A stretch of 64,000 bases of DNA from Salinisphaeraceae bacterium (GCA_002683405.1 NYTH01000020.1:21316-85315), one strand, 5' to 3'. Counted from the stretch's first letter, positions 29,509 through 39,308 are shown. Program-made: numbers and translations. The notes: generated by a model from the letters alone, not told the origin.

Positions 29509-30549
29509 TCAGGAGACAATCGAGAAAGGCTCAAGGCCGGACAGCCGCATGGCGCGCGGACGATCGGGCAGCTCGCGTGGCGCCTTGCCGGCCACGGCGC
29601 GGGCGATGGCCGCAATATGAGCCGGGGTGGACCCGCAGCAGCCGCCGGCTATGTTGAGCAGTCCGCTTTGTGCCCATTCGCCGATGTGCTCGGCCATTTC
29701 CTCGGGTGCCAGATCGTATTCGCCGAATTCGTTCGGCAGGCCGGCGTTGGGATAGGCGTGCGTGTAGCAGCGCGAGATGCGCGACAGCTCGGCCACGTAC
29801 TGGCGCAGCGCGTCCGGCCCCAGGGCACAGTTCAGCCCCATGGTCAGCGGCCGGCCGTGCGCCACGGCGTTATAGAACGCTTCGGTGGTCTGGCCCGACA
29901 GCGTGCGGCCTGACGCATCGGTAATGGTGCCGGAAATCATGATCGGGATGTCCTCGCCGCGCTCACGCATCAGCTTGCGCAGGGCGTAAATGCCCGCCTT
30001 GGCATTGAGCGTGTCGAAAATGGTTTCCAGCAGCAGTGCGTCCACGCCCGTATCGAGCAGCACCTCGGCGGCCTCGCCGTACGCCTGCGCCAGCTGCGCA
30101 AAGGTGACGTTGCGCTTGCCAGGGTCGTTCACGTCGGGGGATATCGACGCGGTGCGATTGGTCGGGCCGAGCACGCCGGCCACGTAGCGCGGCCGCTCCG
30201 GGGTGCTGTATTCGTCGGCCACTTCGCGGGCCAGCTCGGCGGAGGCGCGATTCATCTGCGCCGCCACCGATTCCATGCCGTAGTCGGCCTGGGCGATCGT
30301 CGTGGCCGAGAAGCTGTTCGTGGTAATCAGGTCTGCGCCGGCTTCCAGATACTGCCGGTGGATGGCCTTGATCATCTCCGGCTGGGTAATCGACAGCAGA
30401 TCGTTGTTGCCTTTGAGATCACTGTCCCAGTCGGCGAACTGGCTGCCGCGATATTCGGCCTCGCTGGGGTCCTCCTGCTGAATCATGGTGCCCATGGCGC
30501 CATCAATCACCAGAATGCGCTCCTTGAGGGCTGCGTGCAGATCGATCAT
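29509..30549 (-). CDS. metH: Methionine synthase, homocysteine-binding module
   Basis: 346-aa homocysteine S-methyltransferase domain equal to the first ~330 residues of full-length MetH. It starts [16 protein letters not shown], and the zinc-thiolate ligands are in GLNCALG and GGCCGSTP. It ends [12 protein letters not shown] then TGA; in single-chain MetH the same LSGLEP segment continues within about 8 residues into FVN of the folate domain. Here 20 codon positions, including the stop, intervene, so a true split gene is more likely than a sequencing error. A dyad (30590-30607) lies about 40 bases upstream of the start. Confidence 0.94.
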   Translation of the reverse strand: MIDLHAALKERILVIDGAMGTMIQQEDPSEAEYRGSQFADWDSDLKGNNDLLSITQPEMIKAIHRQYLEAGADLITTNSFSATTIAQADYGMESVAAQMNRASAELAREVADEYSTPERPRYVAGVLGPTNRTASISPDVNDPGKRNVTFAQLAQAYGEAAEVLLDTGVDALLLETIFDTLNAKAGIYALRKLMRERGEDIPIMISGTITDASGRTLSGQTTEAFYNAVAHGRPLTMGLNCALGPDALRQYVAELSRISRCYTHAYPNAGLPNEFGEYDLAPEEMAEHIGEWAQSGLLNIAGGCCGSTPAHIAAIARAVAGKAPRELPDRPRAMRLSGLEPFSIVS

Positions 30550-30589
30550 GAGAGTCCTGCCGACGTCGTCCTGAGTCAGCGCGGCAGTA

Positions 30590-30607
30590 TATCCGCTTAT
30601 GCGGATA
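30590..30607 (-). promoter_or_regulatory. Dyad TATCCGC-TTAT-GCGGATA upstream of metH
   Basis: A perfect 7+7 inverted repeat with a 4-base centre, followed at 30610-30615 by a further CGGATA half-site. It lies about 41 bases before the metH homocysteine-module start, in a good position for a repressor. Size and symmetry fit an ArsR-type operator; SahR, an ArsR-family regulator of methionine-cycle genes in Proteobacteria, is one candidate (inference). Confidence 0.5.
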
Positions 30608-30747
30608 AACGGATACGTGAAGCCGTCACGCCCCCTGCCCGACCCGCCTCAGCCGCCTGTATTCAGGCTGTTTTCTCAACGCGGGCCGGCCTTTCCCCGG
30701 CGCAGCTGCGTTGACGCCGCGCGCCCGGCCTGTCTAATCTGCGCCGG

Positions 30748-30930
30748 CTTTCAGGTGCCTCTGCCAAAGAGGTTGAACGGGAAGCCGGTGCGCCGCCCTG
30801 ACGGCAAGCCCGGCACTGCCCCCGCAACGGTAAGCGATGGTGTCGCATACACAGCCACTGGGTGTTCCAGACCCGGGAAGGCGCGACAATCGGCGCACAG
30901 GCGCCCCACGCGAGTCCGGATACCGGCCCG
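30748..30930 (+). ncRNA. Cobalamin (AdoCbl) riboswitch
   Basis: All landmark segments of the class are present in order: AGGTGCC, GGGAAGCCGGTG, the core GCACTGCCCCCGCAACGGTA, the B12-box part CCACTGG, GGGAAGGCG, and the closing GAGTCCGGATACCGGCC. It lies about 155 bases upstream of btuB on the same strand, so it should turn the btuB-btuM-adenosyltransferase operon off when adenosylcobalamin is plentiful. Confidence 0.95.
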
Positions 30931-31083
30931 AAAGCACGGGGTGCCGGCATCGCGGTGGGCGATGGCAACGGACGTCAGACGCCTGCCATTCACCGGCCGG
31001 CGAAGGCTGCCTGTTGTTTTCCACCGTCTGCTGGCGGGTCAATAGTCGCGCGGGGCGCGCGATCGAAACTTACGGAAAACAAC

Positions 31084-32928
31084 ATGACAGTGAAAGCCTT
31101 GAAGACAGCGGTGTTCGCCGCCACCGCGCTGTGGGCCGGCCACACCAACGCCGCGCCACAATCCGTCCAGACGCTCGAGTACGTCGAAACGCCGGCCAGA
31201 AGCCAGCAGCCCGAAGACGCTGCCCTGGCCCCGACCACCGTGCTTCGACGGGACGATATCGAGCGGCTGCAGGCGCGCAGCGTGACCGAGCTGCTCGAGC
31301 GCGCACCGGGCGTGAGCATTGCCAGGAGCGGCGGGCCCGCCAACCAGACCTCGGTGTTCCTGCGCGGCACGGATGCCGATCACGTGCTCGTGCTGGTTGA
31401 CGGGGTTCGCCTGGCTTCGGCCACGGCTGGCCTTACGGCCTTCCAGGACATTCCTGTCGAACAGATCGAGCGCCTGGAAATCGTGCGCGGCCCGCGAAGC
31501 TCGCTCTACGGGGCAGACGCCCTGGGCGGCGTCATCCAGATTTTCACGCGTCGCGGCGGCGGCCCCACCCGGCCGCACTTCGCCGTGGGCGGCGGGCGGT
31601 ACGACAGCTTTCACGCCCAGGCGGGCCTCCAGGGCGGCGGTGAGCGCAGCCGCTACAGCGTCAGCGCCACCCACCGGCGCGCCAACGGCTATGACATCTG
31701 CGACAACAACGCCCTCACCGGCGGCTGCTTTACCGCCGAACCGGACGATGACGGCTTCGAGCGGCAAAGCCTGTCGGCGCAGGCCGGCCATGAATTTCGC
31801 AATGGTCTGACGCTGGCGGCGCACGCCCTGTACAGCGACGGCGACAGCGAGTTTGACGGCAGCTTCACCAACGAAACCGACACGGTTCAGCAGGTTTACG
31901 GCGCTTCGGTCGAAGCCCGGCCCCTGAGCCGCTGGCGCCTTCGGCTTGAAGCCGGTCAGAGCCGGGATGAATCGGACAACTTCAACAACGGCTCGTTTGT
32001 CAGCCGCTTTGATACCGAGCAGGACACGGCGGGCCTGCAGAATCGCTTCAGCCTGGGCGAATCCCATGAACTGATGCTCGGGGCCGACTACCGCAACGAG
32101 GCCATCACCAGCACGACCGACTACAACGAAACAGAACGCGACAACACCGGGGTCTACGCGCAGTATCTCGGACGTCTGGGCGACCACGAGCTGGAGCTGG
32201 CGGCCCGCCATGATGACGACGAACAGTTCGGGCAGCACAGTACCGGTAGCCTGACCTGGGGCTGGCGCCTTGCGCGCGGCTATACGATCACCGCCAGTTA
32301 CGGCACCGGTTTCAACGCACCGGCGTTCAACGATCTGTACTTTCCCGGCTTCGCCAACCCGGATCTGGATCCCGAAGAGTCCACCAGCAGCGAGATCGGC
32401 CTGCTGCACCGTCAGGGTGAAAACCGCTGGAGCCTGCGCGTCTTCGAAACCGATATTGATGACCTGATCGTGCTGGACGGCAACTTCATCGGCCAGAACA
32501 TCAGCCAGGCCCGCATTCGCGGCGTCGAAGCCGAAGCCGCGACCCGCCGCGCCGGCTGGCGCCTGGGGTTGAACGGCAGCTGGCTGGATGCGGAAAATCG
32601 CGCCGACGACGCCAACCGCGGAAATGACCTGCCGCGGCGGCCCGACTACACTCTGCAGTTTGACGCCGACCGGCCTTTCGGTCGCCATTCGCTGGGCGCC
32701 AGCCTGCGCGTGGAGGGCAGCCGCTATGACGAGGTCGCCAACGCGAACAAGCTCGACGCCCGCGTGCTGATCGACCTTCGCACCGCCTGGCGTTTCAAGC
32801 CGGACTGGCAGCTTCAGGCGCGGCTGAGTAACCTGCTCGATGACGAAGGCGAAAGCGCGCGTTTCTTCAACCCACCCGGCCGAAACCTCTACCTGACCCT
32901 AAGCTATGCTCCAGACCCGAAGCCCTGA
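31084..32928 (+). CDS. btuB: TonB-dependent vitamin B12 receptor
   Basis: 614-aa outer-membrane receptor. It has a signal peptide (MTVKALKTAVFAATALWAG, cleaved near AA-PQ), a plug domain with TSVFLRGTDADHVLVLVDGVR and RIEIVRGPRSSLYGADALGG-type segments, and a C-terminal 22-strand barrel rich in alternating aromatic residues. The riboswitch directly upstream identifies the ligand as a cobalamin. ATG 31084 fits the signal peptide; the frame is open further upstream but runs through the riboswitch. The last codons overlap the start of the next gene by 23 bases. Confidence 0.95.
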   Translation: MTVKALKTAVFAATALWAGHTNAAPQSVQTLEYVETPARSQQPEDAALAPTTVLRRDDIERLQARSVTELLERAPGVSIARSGGPANQTSVFLRGTDADHVLVLVDGVRLASATAGLTAFQDIPVEQIERLEIVRGPRSSLYGADALGGVIQIFTRRGGGPTRPHFAVGGGRYDSFHAQAGLQGGGERSRYSVSATHRRANGYDICDNNALTGGCFTAEPDDDGFERQSLSAQAGHEFRNGLTLAAHALYSDGDSEFDGSFTNETDTVQQVYGASVEARPLSRWRLRLEAGQSRDESDNFNNGSFVSRFDTEQDTAGLQNRFSLGESHELMLGADYRNEAITSTTDYNETERDNTGVYAQYLGRLGDHELELAARHDDDEQFGQHSTGSLTWGWRLARGYTITASYGTGFNAPAFNDLYFPGFANPDLDPEESTSSEIGLLHRQGENRWSLRVFETDIDDLIVLDGNFIGQNISQARIRGVEAEAATRRAGWRLGLNGSWLDAENRADDANRGNDLPRRPDYTLQFDADRPFGRHSLGASLRVEGSRYDEVANANKLDARVLIDLRTAWRFKPDWQLQARLSNLLDDEGESARFFNPPGRNLYLTLSYAPDPKP

Positions 32929-33502
32929 CACGCCCTACCGCGCACCTGCCCGCGGCGCCATCCTGGCCGCGCTGCTCGGCCTGATGCTGGTGACCCGCAG
33001 CCCGCAACTTGGCGGCATTGACCTGCTGCATGCCGGTTCGTGGGCCCTGTTCCTCGCCGCCGGTTTCTATCTGCGGGGCGTGGCTAGCCTGACCCTGCTG
33101 CTGGCGGCCGCGTTCGCGGCCGACGCCATCGCCCTGGGCTGGGGCCAGATCGCCAGCGTCTGCTTCACGCCGGCCTACGCGCTGTTGCTGCCGGCCTACG
33201 CCAGCCTCTGGGCGGCCGGGCGCTGGTACAGCGACCGCCATCGCCTGGCCTGGGACAGCCTGCGACCACTGGCTGCGGCATTGTTCCTTGGCGCCCTGGT
33301 CTGCGAGGCGTTCTCCAGCGGCGGCTACTACTGGCTCTCGGGCGCGTTTGCATCACCCGGGATGATCGAGTTCCTCGCCCGCGAAAGCCTGTATTTCCCG
33401 GCCTATTTCGCCACGCTTTGCCTCTGGACCGGCGTGATTGCGGCCCTGCATGTGGGGCTGAGAGCCGCTCTCACCGCCGCGCCGCACCGCGGGCGCGCCT
33501 GA
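32906..33502 (+). CDS. btuM: BtuM-like cobalamin transporter, solitary ECF S-component type
   Basis: 198-aa inner-membrane protein with about six hydrophobic segments. The conserved stretch around C86 (SVCFTPAYALLLPAY) looks like the region holding the cobalamin-coordinating Cys of BtuM from Thiobacillus, although I recall that alignment and could not run it. The position between btuB and the adenosyltransferase under a B12 riboswitch, with no BtuCDF ABC transporter nearby, supports inner-membrane cobalamin uptake. It is translationally coupled to btuB by the 23-base overlap. Confidence 0.78.
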   Translation: MLQTRSPDTPYRAPARGAILAALLGLMLVTRSPQLGGIDLLHAGSWALFLAAGFYLRGVASLTLLLAAAFAADAIALGWGQIASVCFTPAYALLLPAYASLWAAGRWYSDRHRLAWDSLRPLAAALFLGALVCEAFSSGGYYWLSGAFASPGMIEFLARESLYFPAYFATLCLWTGVIAALHVGLRAALTAAPHRGRA

Positions 33503-33515
33503 CAGCGCGTTTCGG

Positions 33516-34076
33516 GTGAACAGACCGCGCATTTACACGCGGACCGGTGACGCGGCCACCAGCCAGCTGTTCACCGTAGGCCGCGTCAGCAAGCATCACG
33601 ACCGGCTGGAAGCCTACGGCACGGTTGACGAACTCAACAGCCTGATCGGTCTGGCGCTGGCCGGCGGCGTGGCGTCGCCGCTGGATGAGCAACTGACCGG
33701 CATCCAGCAGCAGTTGTTCGTGCTGGGCTCTGAGCTGGCCGTGCCCCACCCGGAGCAGGCCGGCATGTCGATTCCCCGTATCGAACCGCGGCATGTCCGC
33801 CAGATCGAAGACTGGATCGACGCGCTCGACGCGGCGTTGCCGCCGCTGCGCAATTTCATTCTGCCCGGCGGGGACGTGGTGGCCGCGCAGCTGCATTGCG
33901 CGCGTACCGTATGCCGGCGGGCCGAGCGCTGTATCAGCCGCCTGCACGGCGAAACACCGCTGGCCGACGCGGTGCTGGCCTACATCAATCGCCTGGCCGA
34001 TTATCTGTTCGTGGCCGCACGGCAGCAGAACGCGGCTCGCGGTGTTGCCGAATCCGTCTGGATTTCCGGTGAATAG
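33516..34076 (+). CDS. Cob(I)alamin adenosyltransferase, PduO type
   Basis: 186-aa ATP:corrinoid adenosyltransferase that makes adenosylcobalamin. The ATP-binding N-terminus IYTRTGDAATSQLFTVGRVSK, the AYGTVDELNSLIG helix and the later FILPGGDVVAAQLHCARTVCRRAER are diagnostic. The probable start is GTG 33516; the frame has no nearby ATG and the family usually begins right before the TRTGD motif. It is third in the riboswitch-controlled operon. Confidence 0.93.
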   Translation: MNRPRIYTRTGDAATSQLFTVGRVSKHHDRLEAYGTVDELNSLIGLALAGGVASPLDEQLTGIQQQLFVLGSELAVPHPEQAGMSIPRIEPRHVRQIEDWIDALDAALPPLRNFILPGGDVVAAQLHCARTVCRRAERCISRLHGETPLADAVLAYINRLADYLFVAARQQNAARGVAESVWISGE

Positions 34077-34998
34077 AGTCTCGATCCACCCAAGTCCGTC
34101 CGGCGGCGCTGCGCGGCGCGCACGCGGGCTTGCCGCCCTGCTGCTGCTGAGCGGATTGATGATCAGTCACGCGGCGCCGGCACAGAACGAAAGCGAATAC
34201 GCCATAGAGCCGGTCAAGGACAACGTCTACCGCTTTTCCGCCGGGCCCTACCACAGCGCCTTCATGGTGACGGACGCGGGCATATTCGTGACCGACCCGA
34301 TCAACCGGGATGCCGCCCGCTGGTTACGCGACACGCTGGCCGAGCGCTTTGACCGGCCGATCCGCTATCTGGCCTACAGCCATAACCACGTGGATCACGT
34401 GCTCGGGGGCGAGGAGTTCGCCGACGCGGGCGCGCAGGTCATCGCACATACGCTCGCCGATGAGGACCTGCGCCTGACGCGCGCGCCCACCGCCTACGCC
34501 GACCTGACCTTCGACGACACGCTCACGGTGACGCTGGGCAACAGCCGCGTCGAATTTCGCTACTACGGCGCGAACAACGGCCGCGGCTCGGTCAGCATGC
34601 GCTTTATGCCCGCCAACGTGCTGTTTGTCGTGGACTGGATCGTGCTGGGCCGCATGCCATACAAGACCCTGCCAGGCTACGATATTCAGGGCATGATGCG
34701 ATCCACACGCGCCGTGCTGGATGAGCCGGCTTTTGATTGTTTCGTCGGGGGCCACGCCGCCATGGGCAGTCGGGATGACGTGGCCCGCTACCTCAGCTAT
34801 CTCGAAGCGCTCTATGCGGCCGTTCGCGACGGCATGCTGGCGGGCCGGTCGCTCAGCGAGTTGAAAGCGGATATCCGCCTCGACGCCTTCGCCGACCTGG
34901 CGCAGTACGAGGCCTGGTTGCCGGAGAATATCGAGGGCGTGCATCACACGCTCAACGACATGTCCTACTTCGATCGGCGGCCGGACATTTCGCGCTGA
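34069..34998 (+). CDS. Exported metallo-beta-lactamase-fold hydrolase
   Basis: 309-aa protein. With GTG 34069 as start (8-base overlap with the preceding gene) it gains an Arg-rich n-region and a hydrophobic core LAALLLLSGLMISHAAPA, a good Sec signal peptide. The mature domain has the zinc motif SHNHVDH, later GGH, and VDWIVLGRMPY, typical of MBL hydrolases outside the true beta-lactamases. Substrate unknown. Its coupling to the B12 operon is by position only. A later start at ATG 34159 would truncate the signal peptide. Confidence 0.78.
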   Translation: MNRVSIHPSPSGGAARRARGLAALLLLSGLMISHAAPAQNESEYAIEPVKDNVYRFSAGPYHSAFMVTDAGIFVTDPINRDAARWLRDTLAERFDRPIRYLAYSHNHVDHVLGGEEFADAGAQVIAHTLADEDLRLTRAPTAYADLTFDDTLTVTLGNSRVEFRYYGANNGRGSVSMRFMPANVLFVVDWIVLGRMPYKTLPGYDIQGMMRSTRAVLDEPAFDCFVGGHAAMGSRDDVARYLSYLEALYAAVRDGMLAGRSLSELKADIRLDAFADLAQYEAWLPENIEGVHHTLNDMSYFDRRPDISR

Positions 34999-35038
34999 CG
35001 CTGCCGGTGACCACCACCGTTCAACCCGAACAAACGTC

Positions 35039-35662
35039 ATGACAGCCCTGGACCTGCTGCTTTTCGCGCTGCTCATGCTGGCCCTGGCCGTCCTGCCCAG
35101 CAGCAGCGTGGCGCTGGTGGTGGCGCGCGCCAGTCTGGGCGGGCGCACGCACGGGCTGGCGGCCGCAGCAGGCATTGTGCTGGGCGACCTGCTGTATCTG
35201 GGCATGGCCCTGCTGGGGATGAGTTGGGTCGCCAGCCAGCTTGGCGCCGCGTTCAGCCTGGTCCGCTACCTGGCGGGCGCCTATCTGATCTGGCTGGGCT
35301 GGCAGCTCTGGCGATCGGCCGGGCAGGCTCCGCGCGGCGCGGCGCCCGCGACCGGTCGAGCGCGCTCGGTCGCGGCCAGTTTCGCCGGCGGGCTGCTGCT
35401 TACGCTCAGCGACATCAAGGCCATCCTCTTTTACGCCAGCCTGCTGCCGCAGCTGATGAATCCGGCCGGCGTAGATGCGGGCGAAGCGGTCGCGCTGGCG
35501 CTGATCACCGTTCTGGTGGTGGGCGGGGTCAAGAGCGCCTACGCACTGCTGGCCGCGCGCTGGCAGCCCGGTGCTGCCGAGAATCGCTACAGCCGCGGGG
35601 CCCGTCGCGCGGCTGGCGGGTTGCTGGCCGCGGTCGGGCTGGGAGTGATCGTCAAGACCTGA
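35039..35662 (+). CDS. LysE/RhtB-family exporter
   Basis: 207-aa inner-membrane protein with six hydrophobic stretches. The N-terminal LPSSSVALVVARASLGGRTHGLAAAAGIVLGD region corresponds to the PGP...LVA..S...G...G...A.G...G signature of amino-acid exporters, and YLAGAYLIWLGWQLWR follows. Substrate not predictable. Its 3' end overlaps the convergent metZ stop by 11 bases. Confidence 0.87.
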   Translation: MTALDLLLFALLMLALAVLPSSSVALVVARASLGGRTHGLAAAAGIVLGDLLYLGMALLGMSWVASQLGAAFSLVRYLAGAYLIWLGWQLWRSAGQAPRGAAPATGRARSVAASFAGGLLLTLSDIKAILFYASLLPQLMNPAGVDAGEAVALALITVLVVGGVKSAYALLAARWQPGAAENRYSRGARRAAGGLLAAVGLGVIVKT

Positions 35663-36854
35663 GACCCGGCTCCAGGTCGGCCTGTATGTCCTCGAGGTTT
35701 TCCAGACCCACGGAGATACGAACCAGACCGTCGCCCACGCCCATGCGGTCGCGCTCGGCAGCGCTGATCCGCGAATGGGTCGTGGTGGCCGGATGGACGA
35801 TCGTGGTGCGTGTATCACCCAGATTGGCGGTAATCGAAAGCATCCGCGTGGCGTTGATTAACCGCCAGGCGGCGGCCTGCCCACCCTTGAGCTCGAGCGA
35901 CAGAATGCCGCCAAAACCGGTCTGCTGCCGCACCGCCAGCGCATGCTGCGGATGCGAGGCCAGCCCGGGGTAGAAGACCCGCGCCACGGCGTGCTGCTGT
36001 TCGAGCCACTCGGCCAGCTGATGGGCGCGCTGCGTATGCGCCTGCATGCGCACCTCGAGCGTCTCGAGCGCCTTGTGGAAGACCCAGGCGTTGAACGGGC
36101 TCATGGCCGGCCCGCCGGTGCGCAGCACGCCGAACACCTTCTCACCGACCTGCTCGGCATCGCCGATGACCGCGCCGCCCAGGCAGCGCCCCTGCCCGTC
36201 GAGAAACTTGGTCACCGAATGAATCACGATGTCGGCGCCCAGCGCCAGCGGTTTCTGCAGCGCCGGCGTGCAAAAGCAGTTGTCCACGACCAGCAGGCAA
36301 CCCCGTTCCCGACACAGCTGCGCCAATGCGGCCAGGTCCACCAGTTCGGTCAGGGGATTGGAGGGCGTTTCGACAAACAGCATGCGCGTGGCCGGCGTGA
36401 TGGCCGCGGCCCAGGCGTCAAGATCGCTCGGCGCCACATAGCGCGTCCGCACGCCGAATTTCGACAGATGATTGTCAAACAGGCTGATGGTGGACCCGAA
36501 CAGGGAATGCGCGGCGACGATTTCGTCACCCGACTGCAGCAGCGCCAGGCAGGTCGACAGGATCGCCGACATGCCCGAAGCGGTCGCCACGCAGCACTCG
36601 CCCCCCTCCATGGCGGCAAGACGGTCCGAAAACGCCCGAACGGTGGGATTGGTGAAGCGCGAGTAGATGTTGCCCGGCTCATCGCCTGAAAAGCGCGCCG
36701 CGGCTTGTTCCGCCGAGTCGAACACGAAGCTCGATGTAGCGAAGATTGCAGTGCTGTGTTCACCCTCCGCCGAGCGCAGCTCGCCTGCCCGCACGCCCAG
36801 CGTGGCCGTGCCCCAGGCCGGTGTCGATTCAGGTGTCTGCGGCTTGTCGGTCAT
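35652..36854 (-). CDS. metZ: O-succinylhomoserine sulfhydrylase
   Basis: PLP enzyme making homocysteine directly from O-succinylhomoserine and sulfide. The 400-aa Cys/Met-metabolism family protein has IYSRFTNPT, the cofactor lysine in HSVTKFLDGQG and ATTTHSRISAAERDRMGVGDGLVRISVGLEN. Its position next to purF is the conserved gammaproteobacterial metZ-purF-cvpA order, which favours MetZ over cystathionine synthase or lyase. It supplies homocysteine to the split MetH nearby. Confidence 0.93.
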   Translation of the reverse strand: MTDKPQTPESTPAWGTATLGVRAGELRSAEGEHSTAIFATSSFVFDSAEQAAARFSGDEPGNIYSRFTNPTVRAFSDRLAAMEGGECCVATASGMSAILSTCLALLQSGDEIVAAHSLFGSTISLFDNHLSKFGVRTRYVAPSDLDAWAAAITPATRMLFVETPSNPLTELVDLAALAQLCRERGCLLVVDNCFCTPALQKPLALGADIVIHSVTKFLDGQGRCLGGAVIGDAEQVGEKVFGVLRTGGPAMSPFNAWVFHKALETLEVRMQAHTQRAHQLAEWLEQQHAVARVFYPGLASHPQHALAVRQQTGFGGILSLELKGGQAAAWRLINATRMLSITANLGDTRTTIVHPATTTHSRISAAERDRMGVGDGLVRISVGLENLEDIQADLEPGLRS

Positions 36855-37032
36855 GGTCCGTCACCGTGATTGATTCAAACTCGAGCTGTCCGGTTTGAAC
36901 AGCCGGCACGCGACGGGCCCGGAGAATCCGTTTTAGCGGCATTTGTTGAGCGCCCGCAAGCTGGAAGCAAATCGGCGCCATCGCGAGCGCCAGACGATAG
37001 TTCCGGCGATGGAACAGGTCAAGCCGGCCCGT

Positions 37033-38544
37033 CTATTTGGCGTTATGCAGTTCCAGTACGGCGGAGTCGTCCGCGCGGCGCTTGCCCTTGGCGGCATCCG
37101 AGCGGAAAAGCTCCAGCTGCTGCAGGTAGTCGTCACTGATGTCGGCCGTGACGTACTGGCCCGTGAAGACCGAATCCTCGAAACGCTCGATGTCCGGATT
37201 ACCCTTGGCCACCGCGCGACGCAGGTCGTCGATATCCTGATAGATGAGATGGTCGGCGCCGATGATCTGCGCGATCTCCTCTTCGGTTCGGCCGTGGGCG
37301 ACCAGCTCCGAGGCCGCCGGCATATCGATGCCGTAGACGTTGGGGTAACGGACCGGCGGCGCAGCCGAGGCGAAGTAGACCTTGTTGGCGCCGGAATCAC
37401 GCGCCATCTGGATAATCTGCTGGGAGGTCGTGCCGCGGACGATGGAGTCGTCCACCAGCAGCACGTTCTTGCCGGCGAATTCGAGGTCGATGGGGTTGAG
37501 CTTCTGCCGCACCGATTTCGCGCGCTGCTCCTGACCGGGCATGATGAAAGTGCGGCCGATGTAGCGGTTCTTGATGAACCCTTCGCGGTACTTCACGTTG
37601 AGCTGCGACGCCAGCTCCACCGCCGCCGTCCGGCTGGTGGACGGAATGGGAATGACCACGTCGATGTCGTGGTCCGGCCACTCGCGCATGATCTTGCGCG
37701 CCAGATAATCCCCCATGCGCAGCCTGGACTTGTACACGTAGACGTCGTCGATGATCGAATCCGGCCGGGCCAGATAGACCCACTCGAACAGACAGGGTGA
37801 ATAAACCGGCAGGTCCGCGCACTGGCGGCGATGCACTTCGCCGTCCAGGGTGATGACCACGGCTTCACCGGGGCTGATGTCGTCCACCAGCTGATAGCCC
37901 AGCGCGTGGAGCGCGACGCTCTCGGAGGCGATCATGTAGTCGTCGCCCTGCGCGGATTCGCGCTTGCCGAAGCAGACCGGCCGGATGCCGTGCGGGTCGC
38001 GAAAGCCCACCAGGCCGTAGCCGGGAATCATGGCGGTCACGGCATAGGCCCCGCGACAGCGCCGATGCAGGGCCGCAATACTTTCGAACACGTCCTCGGC
38101 CGACAGCTTCAGGCGACCGCGCTGCATCAGCTCGTGCGCAAATACGTTCAGGAGAATTTCGGTATCCGAATCGGTGTTCAGGTGTCGTCTGTCGGATACG
38201 AACAGCTCCTGCTTGAGCTGATTGGCGTTGGTAAGGTTGCCGTTGTGCGACAGGCAGATGCCGTAAGGCGTATTCACGTAGAACGGCTGAGCTTCGGCCG
38301 AAGACTCGGCACCGGCCGTGGGATAGCGCACATGCCCCACCCCGGCATTGCCGGATAGCCGAACCATGTGATCGCTGTTGAATACGTCGCGGACCAGGCC
38401 GTTGTCCTTGCGCAGGAACAATCGGCCGTCCTGTGTGGTGATGATGCCGGCTGCATCCTGACCGCGATGCTGCAGGACCGTGAGCGCGTCGTAGAGCTCC
38501 TGGTTCACCGGGCCATGGGCCACGATTCCGACGATTCCACACAT
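37033..38544 (-). CDS. purF: Amidophosphoribosyltransferase
   Basis: First committed enzyme of purine synthesis. The 503-aa protein begins [12 protein letters not shown], leaving Cys2 as the N-terminal glutaminase nucleophile, and has the PRPP loop [17 protein letters not shown] in the C-terminal transferase half. It follows cvpA as in many gammaproteobacteria. The 178 bases between purF and metZ hold no gene I can see. Confidence 0.97.
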   Translation of the reverse strand: MCGIVGIVAHGPVNQELYDALTVLQHRGQDAAGIITTQDGRLFLRKDNGLVRDVFNSDHMVRLSGNAGVGHVRYPTAGAESSAEAQPFYVNTPYGICLSHNGNLTNANQLKQELFVSDRRHLNTDSDTEILLNVFAHELMQRGRLKLSAEDVFESIAALHRRCRGAYAVTAMIPGYGLVGFRDPHGIRPVCFGKRESAQGDDYMIASESVALHALGYQLVDDISPGEAVVITLDGEVHRRQCADLPVYSPCLFEWVYLARPDSIIDDVYVYKSRLRMGDYLARKIMREWPDHDIDVVIPIPSTSRTAAVELASQLNVKYREGFIKNRYIGRTFIMPGQEQRAKSVRQKLNPIDLEFAGKNVLLVDDSIVRGTTSQQIIQMARDSGANKVYFASAAPPVRYPNVYGIDMPAASELVAHGRTEEEIAQIIGADHLIYQDIDDLRRAVAKGNPDIERFEDSVFTGQYVTADISDDYLQQLELFRSDAAKGKRRADDSAVLELHNAK

Positions 38545-38665
38545 AGTGATTCTTGCGAATGGGGGCAGGCACTGCCTGCCGGAATGTGTCCCGGTCAGCC
38601 CGCCGGCCGACCTTCACGAATTCGTAGTATACCCAAGCCGGGGCGCGGACCGGACCCGCGCGAGG

Positions 38666-39223
38666 CTAAAGCTGTGGTGCGGTCGGCGCGGCGGGATCGT
38701 CCTGTCCGTCCGGCGCCAGCGGCGTCGCCTCGTTCCCGAAGCGAATCTCTTCGGCCACTTCGACGGGAAGATAGTCCCGCAGCCAGACCGCGCCATCCTG
38801 CAGATGCGGCATGAAGACCGACTCACGCCACCAGCGATCGTTCGGCAAGGCGGTCAGACCCGCCAGCAGCACGACCAGCACCAGCACGGCCACGCCTCTG
38901 AGTACGCCGAACAGACCACCCAGCGCTCGATCGGTCCCCGCAAAGCCGGTCCCTGAAACCAGCCTGCCCATGAAGTAATTGAATACCGCGCCGCCAATGA
39001 GCACGAGTAGAAACACGCCGCCGAATGCGGCCGCCAGGCGCACGGAACGCACCGAAATGAAGGACTCGAGCAGCGCGCCAACAGGCTCGGTGAGCCGGTA
39101 GGCCACATAGAAGGCCAGTAGCCAGGTAGCCAGGCCGATGGCTTCGCGAACAAAGCCGCGAAAGAAACCGATGATCGCCGACAGGGCGACAATGACGAGT
39201 ATGGCGTAGTCGACCCAGATCAT
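38666..39223 (-). CDS. cvpA: CvpA family membrane protein
   Basis: 185-aa inner-membrane protein with four hydrophobic segments (for example YAILVIVALSAIIGFFRGFV) and the conserved GFFRGFVREAI loop near residue 19. Named for colicin V production; its molecular role is unsettled. It sits just before purF in the conserved string. The C-terminal tail is acidic and Pro-rich. Confidence 0.93.
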   Translation of the reverse strand: MIWVDYAILVIVALSAIIGFFRGFVREAIGLATWLLAFYVAYRLTEPVGALLESFISVRSVRLAAAFGGVFLLVLIGGAVFNYFMGRLVSGTGFAGTDRALGGLFGVLRGVAVLVLVVLLAGLTALPNDRWWRESVFMPHLQDGAVWLRDYLPVEVAEEIRFGNEATPLAPDGQDDPAAPTAPQL

Positions 39224-39308
39224 CTCCCACCTCAGGGCCGTGCGTGAGTGCCCAAGTCTAGCAGTTTTGCCTCAGTCGGCCGGTCGGTCAAGACGCGCAC
39301 CGGCCGCA

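Noticed and set aside
29485..29511. MetH interruption as a sequencing error or pseudogene
   Set aside because: Both halves are complete domains, the downstream part has its own ATG, and the linker is longer than in single-chain MetH; a split metH is known in some gammaproteobacteria. The shared frame is still reported as a finding.
30550..30747. SAM or SAH riboswitch upstream of metH
   Set aside because: No conserved core of these classes could be recognised on the minus strand; only the short DNA dyad stands out.
36855..37032. Possible tRNA between metZ and purF
   Set aside because: Short GC stems occur, but no T-loop GGTTCGA-type sequence, anticodon arm or acceptor pairing could be assembled.
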